Shown here piece after piece: positions 45,535 to 54,248 of a stretch of 64,000 nucleotides of DNA (within the stretch, counting starts at the first letter, position 1; each line of letters opens with the position of its first letter). Below the pieces are notes generated by a model, which did no database searches, was not told where the DNA came from, and saw only the letters and a program-made list of their open reading frames with translations. The DNA comes from DASXRC01 sp036506495 (lineage in GTDB: Bacteria > Actinomycetota > Actinomycetes > Mycobacteriales > Micromonosporaceae), in contig DASXRQ010000145.1 in NCBI GenBank assembly GCA_036506495.1, positions 31,605 to 95,604 of the forward strand, read 5' to 3'. The translations under genes were made by a program, and so were the position numbers.

Positions 45535-46531
45535 CAGCTGCCTGCCCGAGGATCTCTGTCTTTGAGGCGCCTATATCGACATGCCAAGGCTCTGTCCAAC
45601 TGGGAAGCGACTCACGTCGACGCGCCGTTACACCAAACGCCTAAGTGTGAGAATCGCACGTGAGGCGCCTCAGTACCAGACCGGTGCATCTGATTCACCC
45701 GTATCGCCACGTATCGTGCGGCGGGTGGCTCATGTATGAGCTGCACGAGCCGAATATCAGGGAGGGCCCGGCCGAGATGGGATGGGCGGGGACGTCTCGC
45801 TTACATGCTTTGTTCACAACGGTCGTGCGACGTCGCGCGCGTGCTCCAACCTGTCGTCGTTGTTCGATCTGGATGCCCGCCGGCCGAGATCGTCCGGGCC
45901 GGTTGCTGTCGCCGTAGCTGTCGCGTTCCGCGATTGCGAAGGTCATCGTTCTTCCGCGCTCGTGCCCCTCGAGGCCGACCTCATCCCCCATCTCCGACAG
46001 CCGTGATCCGCGAACCGGGATCGTCATCCTTCCCGCACCGACGACAGGTCCGGTACATCTGTCCCTGTTCGTTGTGGTTGATACGCGAGCTGTGCATCCC
46101 GACTAGGCAACGCAGCGACCTTCTCATGGTGCGACTATGGCCCGGGCTGCCGTTGATCGACAGGCCCCAACGGGTAAGGCTTGTCAGACGTTGAAGCGGA
46201 ACCTAGACGAGGTCGGCGTAGACCTCGCTGATCGCCTAACCCCTGCTGAGGAGGGTGCTCGACTCTCATCGATGTTGGGCACTTGGTGATGTTTTGTGCC
46301 CCCGATGTGCCCCCGCGGATAGAGCCGCCAGGCTGATGCCCAGTGAAGCGGCAGGGCTCGGTCGCCCTGCGCGAAGTCCGGTACCTGCGTTGCTGGCTTC
46401 CAGGTTGGCGCTGTTGACACTGCCGCTGTGTGGCTGGCGGCGCCCTACTTCCGCGCGGGATCGCCGCCGCTGTACCAGCACAAAGATGGACGTACCGGGT
46501 GATCTAAGTCGTCGTCGCCGGGGCGGCTTAG
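45535..46531. other. No recognisable gene
   Basis: About 1 kb with frequent stops in all frames. Lower-GC, probably decayed mobile DNA. The stretch 46280-46320 (gtgcccccgatgtgcccccg) is a short duplicated motif. Confidence 0.5.
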
Positions 46532-46882
46532 GACGCGGCGGAGCTGCCGACCAACCTGCGTTGGATAGCTTTCCACACGTCGGTCTATCCGAAGAACGAG
46601 ACGCGGATCTACGCCGCGCCGTTCGCCGTGGACGGACGTAGGGCTATCGACCGGTTCATCGAATTCCAGCGCGACGACCCGCCGACTCTGCTAGAGGACG
46701 GGCCGTACGTCGCAACGGTGGAGGCACTAGTCGAGCCACACGGCTGGAGGACTCGTCGGCGATGGCGCAAGCTCCTGTCCTACATGTTCAACACTCAGTT
46801 GGCTGTAGAGGCTCGCGCCAGCCTGGTCCCTCGTTCTAACGATTCGGACCTCTGGGGCAAGGGGCATCAGGTCTGGAAGTAG
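46532..46882 (+). pseudogene. Open remnant without a start
   Basis: After a TAG at 46529 the frame is open for 116 codons (LPTNLRWIAFHTSVYPKNE..., EFQRDDPPTLLEDGPYV, GKGHQVWK) but the first usable start is GTG 46628, in mid-sequence. Sensible-looking residues (WIAFHTSV, VEPHGWRTRRRWRKLL) suggest the 3' end of a disabled gene. Family not recognised. Confidence 0.3.
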
Positions 46883-46921
46883 CGCTGCGAGTCCGTGTCG
46901 AACTCCTAAAGGACGAGCAGC

Positions 46922-47115
46922 GGATTAAGAGGGCTCGCGCTGGGCGATGCTCAGGCTCTCTGACCTCGGTTGTGCCGGTCGAGGCGTCGTGCCGGCGGTG
47001 CTCATTTGGCATCTGGTTGGGGTCAGACTGGGGTCAACCTGCCGCTGCGGTGCGTGGGATATCCTCGGTAGGGCAGGCTCGCCCCGGGCAGCCATCCGAT
47101 GCCCGGCTGGAGGTC
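46922..47115. repeat. Diverged direct repeat R1
   Basis: From ggattaagagggctcgcgct through ggttggggtcagactggggt to gggcaggctc, then cccgggcagccatccgatgc. The same blocks recur in R2 at 52575-52731 and 52817-52850 in the same order and strand, with about 75-80% identity by eye. The second block also occurs in R3 near 50673. Confidence 0.8.
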
Positions 47116-47365
47116 CGAGTCGCTGACGCCGGGGAGAGATCGCGAAGAGCGTCACCACGACGCGGCCACGTTTGGTATGACAGCCGCACTTCATGATGGT
47201 TCCCGGCTTGACGATTCTGCAGAACACCCACTGCCTGCGCCTCCTGTACTGGGCACCTCCGCCGTCGCTATGCATGGGCGCACGGAAGCTCCAGGCTAAA
47301 GTCAGGACAGATTCCCGCACCATCAAGGCGAGATATCCGCAGAATCAAATGATCGATTCGGAGCG

Positions 47366-48055
47366 TTAACGAGTAAAGGTAGCATGTCCTGAGGTTGCGT
47401 ATATTTGGATATACGCTCCAGAAAAGGCTCTCTCGTTATGTGGACTGAGGACGCCTTGCAAGCCCCCAAGATCTGGCAATTGTGACAGGAGCACCCTTGT
47501 TGTCTTGTTGGTCCAGTATGGACCGCTCATGCGCTTGCTACCCTCAACGTTCGGCTCTATCCTAACCAGAAGGCATCCATCATGGTCGAATGTATGCTCC
47601 TCGGGTTCTGACTCCGCCGAGTTCTCATAAACGCATGCAAGGTTCCATCGGTTTTCACCGGTTGAGAAGATCGAGGCCGAACGGGACTCAGAATGAGAGG
47701 ATTTTCGATCGAACTCGACCTGGACTGAGAAGAGATGCTGTCTGATGATTGCATGCGACGAGAAGGATGGGGAGCTCGTCCACGTGGGCCTCATCTCCAA
47801 AGTCCACCGCCCAGAGATGTCTGGCATATTCGTGATCCAGCCGAACGCTCGCCACTTCATGATTCGAAGGCGCCAAAGTCGTTTGTTGATGGCCACCAGC
47901 CCGACAAAGAATACGATGCTTGCGGTACCGAGGTAGCCCCAGACGCTTGCGGGCGACCAGGACCTGACAAACAGCCATTGAAGAAAGACAGCGGCTCCGC
48001 TCACCAGGGTCAGGAAGAACGTGAGCCGTCGCCAGTTGATGTCATTCCATGTCAC
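47366..48055 (-). CDS. Two-TM beta-barrel protein resembling Cap15/S-2TMbeta effector
   Basis: 229 aa. Two TM helices (about residues 12-32 LTFFLTLVSGAAVFLQWLF and 38-58 VWGYLGTASIVFFVGLVAI) are followed by a beta-rich domain: MPDISGRWTLEM, IIRQHLFSVQVEF, SHSESRSASIFS, WNLACVYEN, HDGCLLVRIE, KRMSGPYWTNK. Spacing and residues (G-x-W, serine-rich strand, Gly-Tyr-Trp) match the CBASS effector Cap15 domain, which oligomerises in the inner membrane on binding a cyclic nucleotide. Here no CD-NTase adjoins; the partner is a LOG-type enzyme overlapping it by four nt (ATGA). GC is clearly below the core genome. Confidence 0.7.
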   Translation of the reverse strand: MTWNDINWRRLTFFLTLVSGAAVFLQWLFVRSWSPASVWGYLGTASIVFFVGLVAINKRLWRLRIMKWRAFGWITNMPDISGRWTLEMRPTWTSSPSFSSHAIIRQHLFSVQVEFDRKSSHSESRSASIFSTGENRWNLACVYENSAESEPEEHTFDHDGCLLVRIEPNVEGSKRMSGPYWTNKTTRVLLSQLPDLGGLQGVLSPHNERAFSGAYIQIYATSGHATFTR

Positions 48056-48798
48056 GGCCTACGCTCCCCTGATATGCGTACGACCTCGCTTTCGAACCAC
48101 GCCTTGCTCGTTCGCTCGTCCCGTCGCCCGGGGTACCCTGTCTCGCAGTCCGTCGAGGTTCCATCCAGACGCGCAATGATCGCTTGGAGAAGGTCTGCTG
48201 GACTCCGGTCGGCGTCGAGAGCTTGGTCGAGCGCCTGTTCCAGTGCTGCATCAAGCGCGTCGACGGAGTAGGCACGTGCGTGACCCGGAGGGAGGATCGC
48301 GAGCGCATCCATCATCTGATCAAAGATGGTCCCGCGACAATCCCGCTGCGTCTCGTGCCTTCGGCGCTTGTTTCGAAGGAAGTCCCGCGAGTGGCAGAGC
48401 CATACAGGTGTTCCTCGCGCCCATGCGAATGCCATCTCAGTCAGGGTCCCTCGGCTTCCCGGAAAGACAATCATCGCGTCTGGTGTCAGACCTGTGAACG
48501 CGTTCCTCCCCGTGCTCGACAGATTGGTCTGCACATAGAGCTGAAATGGATGACGACCACGTTGAGGCCAACTTCCACGTGGGAGAAAGCCGATGGTTCG
48601 GGCATCGGGGGCGGCGCTGACCGCCCCGCGCATCGAGACGTTCTTCACTGCGTGACCAGAGCCCGGCAGCCCTCCGGTGCAGAGGATCAGACCCGCCTCC
48701 GCTATCGCGACCCCAACCTCGCACGCCTCGGAGAGAGCCACAACTTCGTCCCCACCGATCACGCCTACGATCCGTCGCCGCATACCGACTAGTCTCAT
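48052..48798 (-). CDS. LOG/SLOG-type nucleotide-processing protein (TIGR00725-like)
   Basis: 248 aa from ATG 48798 (MRLVGMRRRIVGVIGGDE), with AGGGG seven nt upstream. A Rossmann-like start is followed by LCTGGLPGSGHAVKNVSMRGA, TNLSSTGRNAFTGLTPDAMIV and FPGSRGTLTEMAFAWARGTPV, the last equal to the PGGxGTxxE of LOG phosphoribohydrolases/lysine-decarboxylase-like SLOG proteins. Known relatives cleave nucleotide-sugar bonds or bind nucleotide ligands. A ~60-residue C-terminal extension has an Ala/Asp helix. It is the first gene of a two-gene operon with the Cap15-like protein, and I infer that it makes or senses the signal for it. Confidence 0.75.
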   Translation of the reverse strand: MRLVGMRRRIVGVIGGDEVVALSEACEVGVAIAEAGLILCTGGLPGSGHAVKNVSMRGAVSAAPDARTIGFLPRGSWPQRGRHPFQLYVQTNLSSTGRNAFTGLTPDAMIVFPGSRGTLTEMAFAWARGTPVWLCHSRDFLRNKRRRHETQRDCRGTIFDQMMDALAILPPGHARAYSVDALDAALEQALDQALDADRSPADLLQAIIARLDGTSTDCETGYPGRRDERTSKAWFESEVVRISGERRP

Positions 48799-48987
48799 GG
48801 ATAGCCCCTTGCCAGGCAACGAAGCACTCGCCGGCCAGGACCCATCTCGGGGTGAGCTCGTGGCAGGCGACCGATGTAGATCTGCTGGCACGGCCGTGTG
48901 TGGACCGACGGGGCGGACATGAGGCGCGTGATGTTGGCGGCCAAGCAGTTCAGCGGCGTATGTGAGGCTCTCTTGAAGAACGCTGAG

Positions 48988-49250
48988 CGTGTGGGTGCAA
49001 TCTCGCAGAGGAGGCTGACTTCACCAACGCTCGGCTCCGTAAGGCATCCATGTCCGCCGCATTGCTACGCGCGGCACGGTCGGCGGTGCCTCGCTCCGCC
49101 ACAACTTGTCAAGGGCACAGCTAAGGGATGTGGACCTTAGTACTGCGGATCTCGAGCACGCGATCTTGGACGGTCTCGAGGACCAGGGGCACACGCTGGC
49201 CCAACTCAACGCAGTGATCCGTCGTGTCAGTAGCTCTTCCGTGTCAAGGA
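48988..49250 (+). pseudogene. Frameshifted pentapeptide-repeat remnant
   Basis: One frame gives EEADFTNARLRKASMSAALL and, after a shift around 49075, another gives GASLRHNLSRAQLRDVDLST then ADLEHAILDGLE. Both have the A(D/N)LxX pentapeptide pattern. A single-base change would join them. No complete reading frame. Confidence 0.45.
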
Positions 49251-49346
49251 ATGATCTTGGGCCTCCGAGCAGGCCTTGAAGCGTCTTGACCTGCGACGAC
49301 AGTCCATGAAAGTCCCTCGACGTCCGCCGTTCTTCGTACCGATAGA

Positions 49347-49367
49347 CACCCAGTTAGTCACCCAAGC
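49347..49367 (+). repeat. 21-bp direct repeat, left copy
   Basis: cacccagttagtcacccaagc, identical to 50552-50572; the two copies flank the gene at 49485-50315. A variant (gtcagtcacccaggcgctgc) is near 57340. Confidence 0.85.
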
Positions 49368-49484
49368 GCTAATCCCGATCGCCAACCTGGGGGTGTTGCG
49401 CTCCCTGCTGCCGTCTCTCACCATGGTCGCAAGCCATTACGGGTATGGGACAGTCATGTGGCGCTTGGTGAAGGAGGACACAGA

Positions 49485-50315
49485 ATGACAGATCCTTGGC
49501 CGAACGTCGATCCCTGGAGCGTTCCAGCCGCAGCGCCTGTCGAAGATTCCCCACCCGCCGACACTACTGATCCCGACTACCTGCTCGATCTCGTCGATAA
49601 GCAAGCTGCACTCATTGTCGCGACCGGTACCGGCGGTCCGTCCTTCGACTCAGTCAATGATGAGTACAAGACACGTCGAAAGCGCTTGAGAGCCGGCCTG
49701 CGGGCGCGTGGTCTTGAAGACCCGTTTCCGTTCGAGGACTTGTGGGCTTGGTACGGCTACTACAGTCAACATCTCCCGACCTACGCTCAGCGACGTACGT
49801 ACGTTCGCGGTCTTGCACAACCGGTTCGAGAAGCCCTCGAACGGTTGGCTGAGGGCGTCCGCGTTGAGGATCCAGGTGCCCCGGCCACGACAACATGGAA
49901 AGCGCTCGAGGGGCGAGTGCGGGGAATCGCATCGGAATTGGCTACTGCCTCAAACCTGGACGACCTTCAGGACGTCGGGCGACGTTGCCGAGAGGTCCTG
50001 ATCGATGTCGGCAAACTGCTCGCTGATCCATTCCTTGTCCCGGAGGGGCAAGAAGCACCGCAAGCCGGCAACGCAAAGGCGTGGCTCGACCACTTCCTGC
50101 GAGTCCATGCTGGTGGACGATCGCACCGCGAATTGCGTGCCTTTGTGCCAACGACTTGGGACCTCGCCCAGAAGGTCACCCACGGCGACATCGACAGGGT
50201 AGACGCATACGCGGCGGCGCAGGCTACTGTTCTGCTCGTGCGTGTCCTGCAACAGCTCCGCGCGGGGGTCGAGGACGGCGTGTCGGGTCCATCGGAGGCC
50301 GCGCCGGGTGCTTGA
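49485..50315 (+). CDS. Hypothetical protein, defence-island candidate
   Basis: 276 aa. ATG 49485 with AGGAGG seven nt upstream. All-helical and soluble: a central RRKRLRAGLRARGLEDPFPFEDLWAWYGYYS region and a C-terminal RELRAFVPTTWDLAQKVTHG...ATVLLVRVLQQL. The latter half has the look of a HEPN-like helical bundle but I see no RxxxxH catalytic motif. Lies between the LOG/Cap15 pair and TIGR02391 gene, inside the R1-R2 cassette. Function unknown. Confidence 0.6.
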   Translation: MTDPWPNVDPWSVPAAAPVEDSPPADTTDPDYLLDLVDKQAALIVATGTGGPSFDSVNDEYKTRRKRLRAGLRARGLEDPFPFEDLWAWYGYYSQHLPTYAQRRTYVRGLAQPVREALERLAEGVRVEDPGAPATTTWKALEGRVRGIASELATASNLDDLQDVGRRCREVLIDVGKLLADPFLVPEGQEAPQAGNAKAWLDHFLRVHAGGRSHRELRAFVPTTWDLAQKVTHGDIDRVDAYAAAQATVLLVRVLQQLRAGVEDGVSGPSEAAPGA

Positions 50316-50551
50316 CATCAGATCTTGCCGTCCGGCGGAGAGCTCCTCGCCTTCGGCGGCGGCGGGCTTCTGCACATTGTCCGTCGATGGAACATGGCCC
50401 TTGATCTGGGTGGGCGATACTGGGATCGACCAGTGACCTCTTCGGTGTGAACGAGCTTCGGCAGGTTGACGATCAGGCCCGCCACCGCCCGTCACCAGGA
50501 CGAACAGTCCGTCGTAGTCCGTCGTCGTTCGTCCAGGACGGATCCCGTAGT

Positions 50552-50572
50552 CACCCAGTTAGTCACCCAAGC
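50552..50572 (+). repeat. 21-bp direct repeat, right copy
   Basis: Exact copy of the sequence at 49347-49367. Confidence 0.85.
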
Positions 50573-50672
50573 ACACCTCTTCACCGCTGGCGGCCATCAC
50601 GTCGGGTAGGGCGAGCACGGCCACCAGGCGGGAGAAGACAAGGACTGACGAGCTGGACCGGGCGGAGGTTCT

Positions 50673-50760
50673 GGGCAGCCGTCTGGTGCCCGTCCGAGGA
50701 GATCCCACCCGGCTGATCTCCCTATTAGGGAGGGTCGGCGTCTCGGGGCGGAGCCCCGAT
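50673..50760. repeat. Diverged repeat R3 with terminator-like hairpin
   Basis: gggcagccgtctggtgcccg, gaggagatcccac, ggctgatctcc and gggagggtcgg occur in the same order as in R2 at 52820-52900. It ends in TCGGGGC-GGA-GCCCCGA (50743-50759), a hairpin that also closes R2 (52885-52897). Confidence 0.8.
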
Positions 50761-50874
50761 TAGTCCCGATTGTCACATGTGCATACCCATCTCGAGAGTC
50801 ACACCATTAGGGGTTACAGTCCCCGATCCGCGCGGGTGCCGGAGAATGTCGGAGGTCGGTGCCAGCCTTGAAGC

Positions 50875-51603
50875 ATGTTTGAGGTGAAGCGGGACTACCC
50901 AACGGCGCTCGCAGCTGACCCGAAGCAACCCAACCTTGCCCTGCGCACGGCATTCCAGTGGGTGGTGGCCAAGCAGCGCGAGGTCGGCGGCAGCATCCTG
51001 TTGTACGCGCCGGGCAAGCAGAACATCGACGGCAACAACCTGCTCGCCGAGTTCTGCCGTCGGGCAGGCGTCCAGGTCGCAACTTGGCGCACGGGAGCTT
51101 GGGCCTGGGATGGCGGACCGGTACTCGCGGCGTGGCCGAGCCGGAACAAGCTGGCGGAGATCGCCGATCATCACGGCGTCCGAGCCTTGTGCGTCGTGCC
51201 GTGGGCGGACGGCGAAGTGGACGCGTGGGCGACAGCCGCAAACCCGGAGCTGTTGCTCGGAGCCGAGGAACCCGCCGTCCGCGCGGTTACTGACCCGGTG
51301 GTCGTGGAGGGGCTGAAGTCGCTCACGCTCATGGTCAATCACAGCAACCACCTCGCCAGTGCATTGGACAGGCGCGACGCGGTAGCTGTTCTGACCACCC
51401 TGCACCTAGGCGGGCACCGACTCGACGCCGACGCGATCTACGCCTGGTCGCTAGCCAACGGCTGGCCCGGCCAAGGCGCAGAACGTCTGCGAGAGATGGC
51501 GGAGAAGATCAGCAGCGGCGTACGGATGCGCACCGGCACGCGCGAAAGTCCACTGCGGTCCGACGTCCTTAACCAATGGCGCGAGAAGGCGTCCGCCAAG
51601 TAG
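50875..51603 (+). CDS. Conserved hypothetical protein
   Basis: 242 aa. Two parts: an alpha/beta N-terminal half with VAKQREVGGSILLYAPGKQN, VQVATWRTGAWAWDGGPVL and RALCVVPWADGEVDAWA, and a helical C-terminal half (GGHRLDADAIYAWSLANGWP, ERLREMAEKI, R-rich end). No catalytic motif is obvious. In a cluster of likely defence genes. I do not recognise a family but the sequence has normal codon use and looks intact. Confidence 0.65.
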   Translation: MFEVKRDYPTALAADPKQPNLALRTAFQWVVAKQREVGGSILLYAPGKQNIDGNNLLAEFCRRAGVQVATWRTGAWAWDGGPVLAAWPSRNKLAEIADHHGVRALCVVPWADGEVDAWATAANPELLLGAEEPAVRAVTDPVVVEGLKSLTLMVNHSNHLASALDRRDAVAVLTTLHLGGHRLDADAIYAWSLANGWPGQGAERLREMAEKISSGVRMRTGTRESPLRSDVLNQWREKASAK

Positions 51604-51744
51604 GTGTCGCGGCTTCACGGCCTGGAGACGGCCTGATCTTGTTCCATCCTCTTCGGGGTCGCCGGTGTTCGTGGCGGGTGGGACGGAGGAGAGCGATAGG
51701 GGCATCGTCGAAACAGAGCCAGCTGCCGTCCGTATGGTCTTCCA

Positions 51745-52497
51745 ATGGACTCGCAATGGGCGGCCGATCAGCTGGCCGATTTTGTGGACAAGATCAATAC
51801 CCTCTTCGATCTCGACGCCACCGCACACAAGGTCAGTCGTCCGATGGGTGTCGCCGCGGAGGCTGCTGAGCTCGACGATGAGATCGTCATGCTCGAACCG
51901 ATCATGCGACAGCTGATGAATACGGCCCGCTCTGGTCTTGGAGATTACGAGCGTGCAAGAGGGGACGAGTATCACCACCGGTTCCGATGGCAAGAGGCGA
52001 AGACTGCGGCTCTGCATGCCACGGGCATCCACCTGCTCGGACTGGAAGTCAAGCGACGCCTTCAGCCAGACGCTCCCGAGTTGGCCGCCGATCAGCTACA
52101 CGAGTGGGTGTGGGATGCGGCGAAACCAGCGTGGGAGATCGGCAGTCATCAGGACGCTGTTCAGGCCGCCGCGCGCCTCGTTAACGCCGCGCTGCAGAGG
52201 AAGCTGAGCCGCTACGACCAGGCCGATTTGGCGCTTTTTCGCGAGGCGTTCTCCACTGACCAGCCCGCGCCCGGCAAGCCCCGACTCGGTTTCCCAGGCG
52301 ACCGCACGTCCGAGACGTGGCGGAGTCGCCAGGTGGGTGGGGCTAACTTTGGCGCCGGGTGCTTCGCCGGCATCCGCAACCCGGGTGCCCATGAGCACCA
52401 GCTCGACCTTCCTGCGAACGTCGCCCTTGAGCAGCTCGCCGCCTTCAGTCTTCTCGCACGATGGATCGACGAGTGCTCCGTTGAGGTTGCTGCGTAA
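51745..52497 (+). CDS. TIGR02391/Ymh family protein
   Basis: 250 aa. The C-terminal half contains the Hypoth_Ymh signature: VQAAARLVNAALQRKLSRYD, ALFREAFSTDQPAPGKPRLGF, GCFAGIRNPGAHEH. The family is often seen beside restriction, toxin or other phage-defence genes and belongs to HEPN-like proteins. The N-terminal half is helical. Start ATG 51745 is plausible but lacks a clear site. Confidence 0.75.
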   Translation: MDSQWAADQLADFVDKINTLFDLDATAHKVSRPMGVAAEAAELDDEIVMLEPIMRQLMNTARSGLGDYERARGDEYHHRFRWQEAKTAALHATGIHLLGLEVKRRLQPDAPELAADQLHEWVWDAAKPAWEIGSHQDAVQAAARLVNAALQRKLSRYDQADLALFREAFSTDQPAPGKPRLGFPGDRTSETWRSRQVGGANFGAGCFAGIRNPGAHEHQLDLPANVALEQLAAFSLLARWIDECSVEVAA

Positions 52498-52574
52498 CGG
52501 GCCATGGGTACCGGGCGGCGACGCTCACAATTGAGGATGCTCTGGCGCGTTCGCTCGGCCGAATCTTGAGCCGT

Positions 52575-52900
52575 GGATTAAAAGGGCTCGCGCTCTGCCA
52601 TGCTCGTGGTCTCTGACCTTGGCTTTCGTCGTCGAGTCGTCGTGCGGGAGGTGCTCAATTGCCACCCGGTTGGGGTCAGGCTGGGGTCACCTCTCCCCCG
52701 GCGGTGCATGGGATCTCCTCGGTCGGGCAGGCTTTGTCCCTGCCCGGGGTTCTCCGCCCGGTCAAGGCTCGCCGAAGGCGACCGCGCAGCGGCCTGGTCT
52801 TGACCGGGTGGGGGTTCCCGGGCAGCCGTCCGGTGCCCGGCCGAGGAGATCCCACGGCTGATCTCCGAGGGAGGGTCGGGGTTAGGGGCGGAGCCCCGCC
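52575..52900. repeat. Diverged direct repeat R2
   Basis: 52575-52731 matches R1 (46922-47080). 52817-52900 matches the second block of R1 and all of R3, closing with hairpin GGGGC-GGA-GCCCC (52885-52897). About 85 bp between the two blocks are unique. Together with R1 it brackets 5.6 kb of defence-like genes. Confidence 0.8.
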
Positions 52901-52983
52901 TCATCGACGGTGCGCGTACCTGCCTGGTGTGAACGAGCGCCGAGGGGTCACGTGCGGCGGCCGGTCCGCCACGCGGGCTCCTC

Positions 52984-53582
52984 GGTTGCGTTCCCGCCGA
53001 CGCGTGGGTGGAGATCGAGTATCCACAACCGATCTGGGAAGAAGCGCAGCAACGCTTCGTCTCCCGCGCCCAGATCGCCGAGACCCGATACACCGCGTTC
53101 GAGGGCACCCGCGACGCGGTCACGGCCCGGCTGATCGTGCGCCGCATCCCCGACCTGACCAAGACCACGGTCGACGGCCAGGGCGAGCTGTGCCCGGTCT
53201 GGCGTTATCACGCCGCGTTCACTGACAGCCCCTTCATCCTCATCCAGGCCGAGGCGCAGCACCGCGGCCACGCCGTCATCGAGCGGGTCTTCGCCGAACT
53301 CATCGACGGCCCCTTGGCGCACCTGCCTTCCGGCGTCTTCGACGCGAACGACGCCTGGCTGACCTGTACCGCGATCGCGCACAACCTGACCCGCGCCGCC
53401 GCCATTCTGACCGGACGTAGTTACGCCACCGCCCGCCCGGCCACCATCCGCCGGCACTGATCAACCTGGCCGGGCGGCTCGCCCGCCACGCCCGCGGCGT
53501 CACCATTCACCTGCCCGCCCACTGGCCCTGGCAGCATTCCTGGCTCCAGCTCTACGCAGCAACACACCCACCACCAGCCTGA
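52984..53582 (+). pseudogene. IS1380-family transposase fragment, frameshifted
   Basis: The 3' third of an IS1380-type transposase: DAWVEIEYPQPIW, TAFEGTRDAVTARLIVRR, ELCPVWRYHAAFTDS, GPLAHLPSGVFDANDAWL. At 53457 the frame ends (RRH, TGA), and the next frame continues the family sequence (INLAGRLARHARGVTIHLP, then WPWQHSWLQLYAA) to a TGA at 53580, so one base was lost. The 5' two thirds are missing. It adjoins R2 directly. Confidence 0.85.
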
Positions 53583-53827
53583 TCGTCCACATGCGACTTG
53601 CGGCGGCCGCGCGGCCAACCAAGTACCCCCGAACGAAGCCCGCGAGCAACCCGGCAAACGGCCGGACAACTCAACACGACCAGGCCCAGCCACCAAGATC
53701 ATACCGCCTTGACGCACCTCCACCCGCGACTTATCGGTGGATCGAGGCTAAGGGAATGGCGTGACCCAAACCGTTTCTGCACGGACCGGATACGCGGCTG
53801 GTAGTTCGCTCCAGCGCTCGTAACAGA
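53583..53827. other. No feature seen
   Basis: Short spacer between the IS1380 remnant and the three-gene operon. No gene or repeat recognised. Confidence 0.5.
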
Positions 53828-54247
53828 CTAGAAGTTCTCGCTGTTGTCGTCGGCTTCGAGCACTCGAATTCGCAACACTGTAAGCTCTTTGTCGTCGAGC
53901 GTTACGGTTATCGCATAGAAGCCGGACTTCGCGACCACGAAACCGCTAAGCGGAATTGGAAGCGGTATGTAAGGCAGCGGGAGCTCATCCTGCGCGAGTT
54001 CATCCTCGGGAACGAGGAACTGTCCCTTCACCTGGCCGATACGTTCTCCGGTGTCTTCGTGCGTAAGAAGCAACGAAATGGAGTGGCTGCCCCCGTCTGC
54101 GGCGTCGAGTTGAAGCATTAATGCAACGTCCATGAGCAGCTGCGACGGAAGTCGCATCTTCGTGTTCGTGACGCCGGCGCCGAGTATATGAAGAAGCCCT
54201 TCGCGGACCATCGCTCTATCGCAGGTAACAGCCATCGACAGTTTCAC
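53828..54247 (-). CDS. DUF6941-like protein
   Basis: 139 aa from GTG 54247, one nt after the upstream stop. VKLSMAVTCDRAMVREGLLH, GGSHSISLLLTHEDTG and IPLSGFVVAKSGFYAITVTL suggest an all-beta domain of the DUF6941 type, which is uncharacterised. Third gene of a minus-strand operon. Lower GC than the chromosome. Confidence 0.65.
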   Translation of the reverse strand: MKLSMAVTCDRAMVREGLLHILGAGVTNTKMRLPSQLLMDVALMLQLDAADGGSHSISLLLTHEDTGERIGQVKGQFLVPEDELAQDELPLPYIPLPIPLSGFVVAKSGFYAITVTLDDKELTVLRIRVLEADDNSENF

Positions 54248-54248
54248 G

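Noticed and set aside
46925..47326. 133-codon minus-strand frame in R1, similar to the end of another in R2
   Set aside because: The similar peptide ends are explained by the DNA repeat; no family resemblance and no sensible start.
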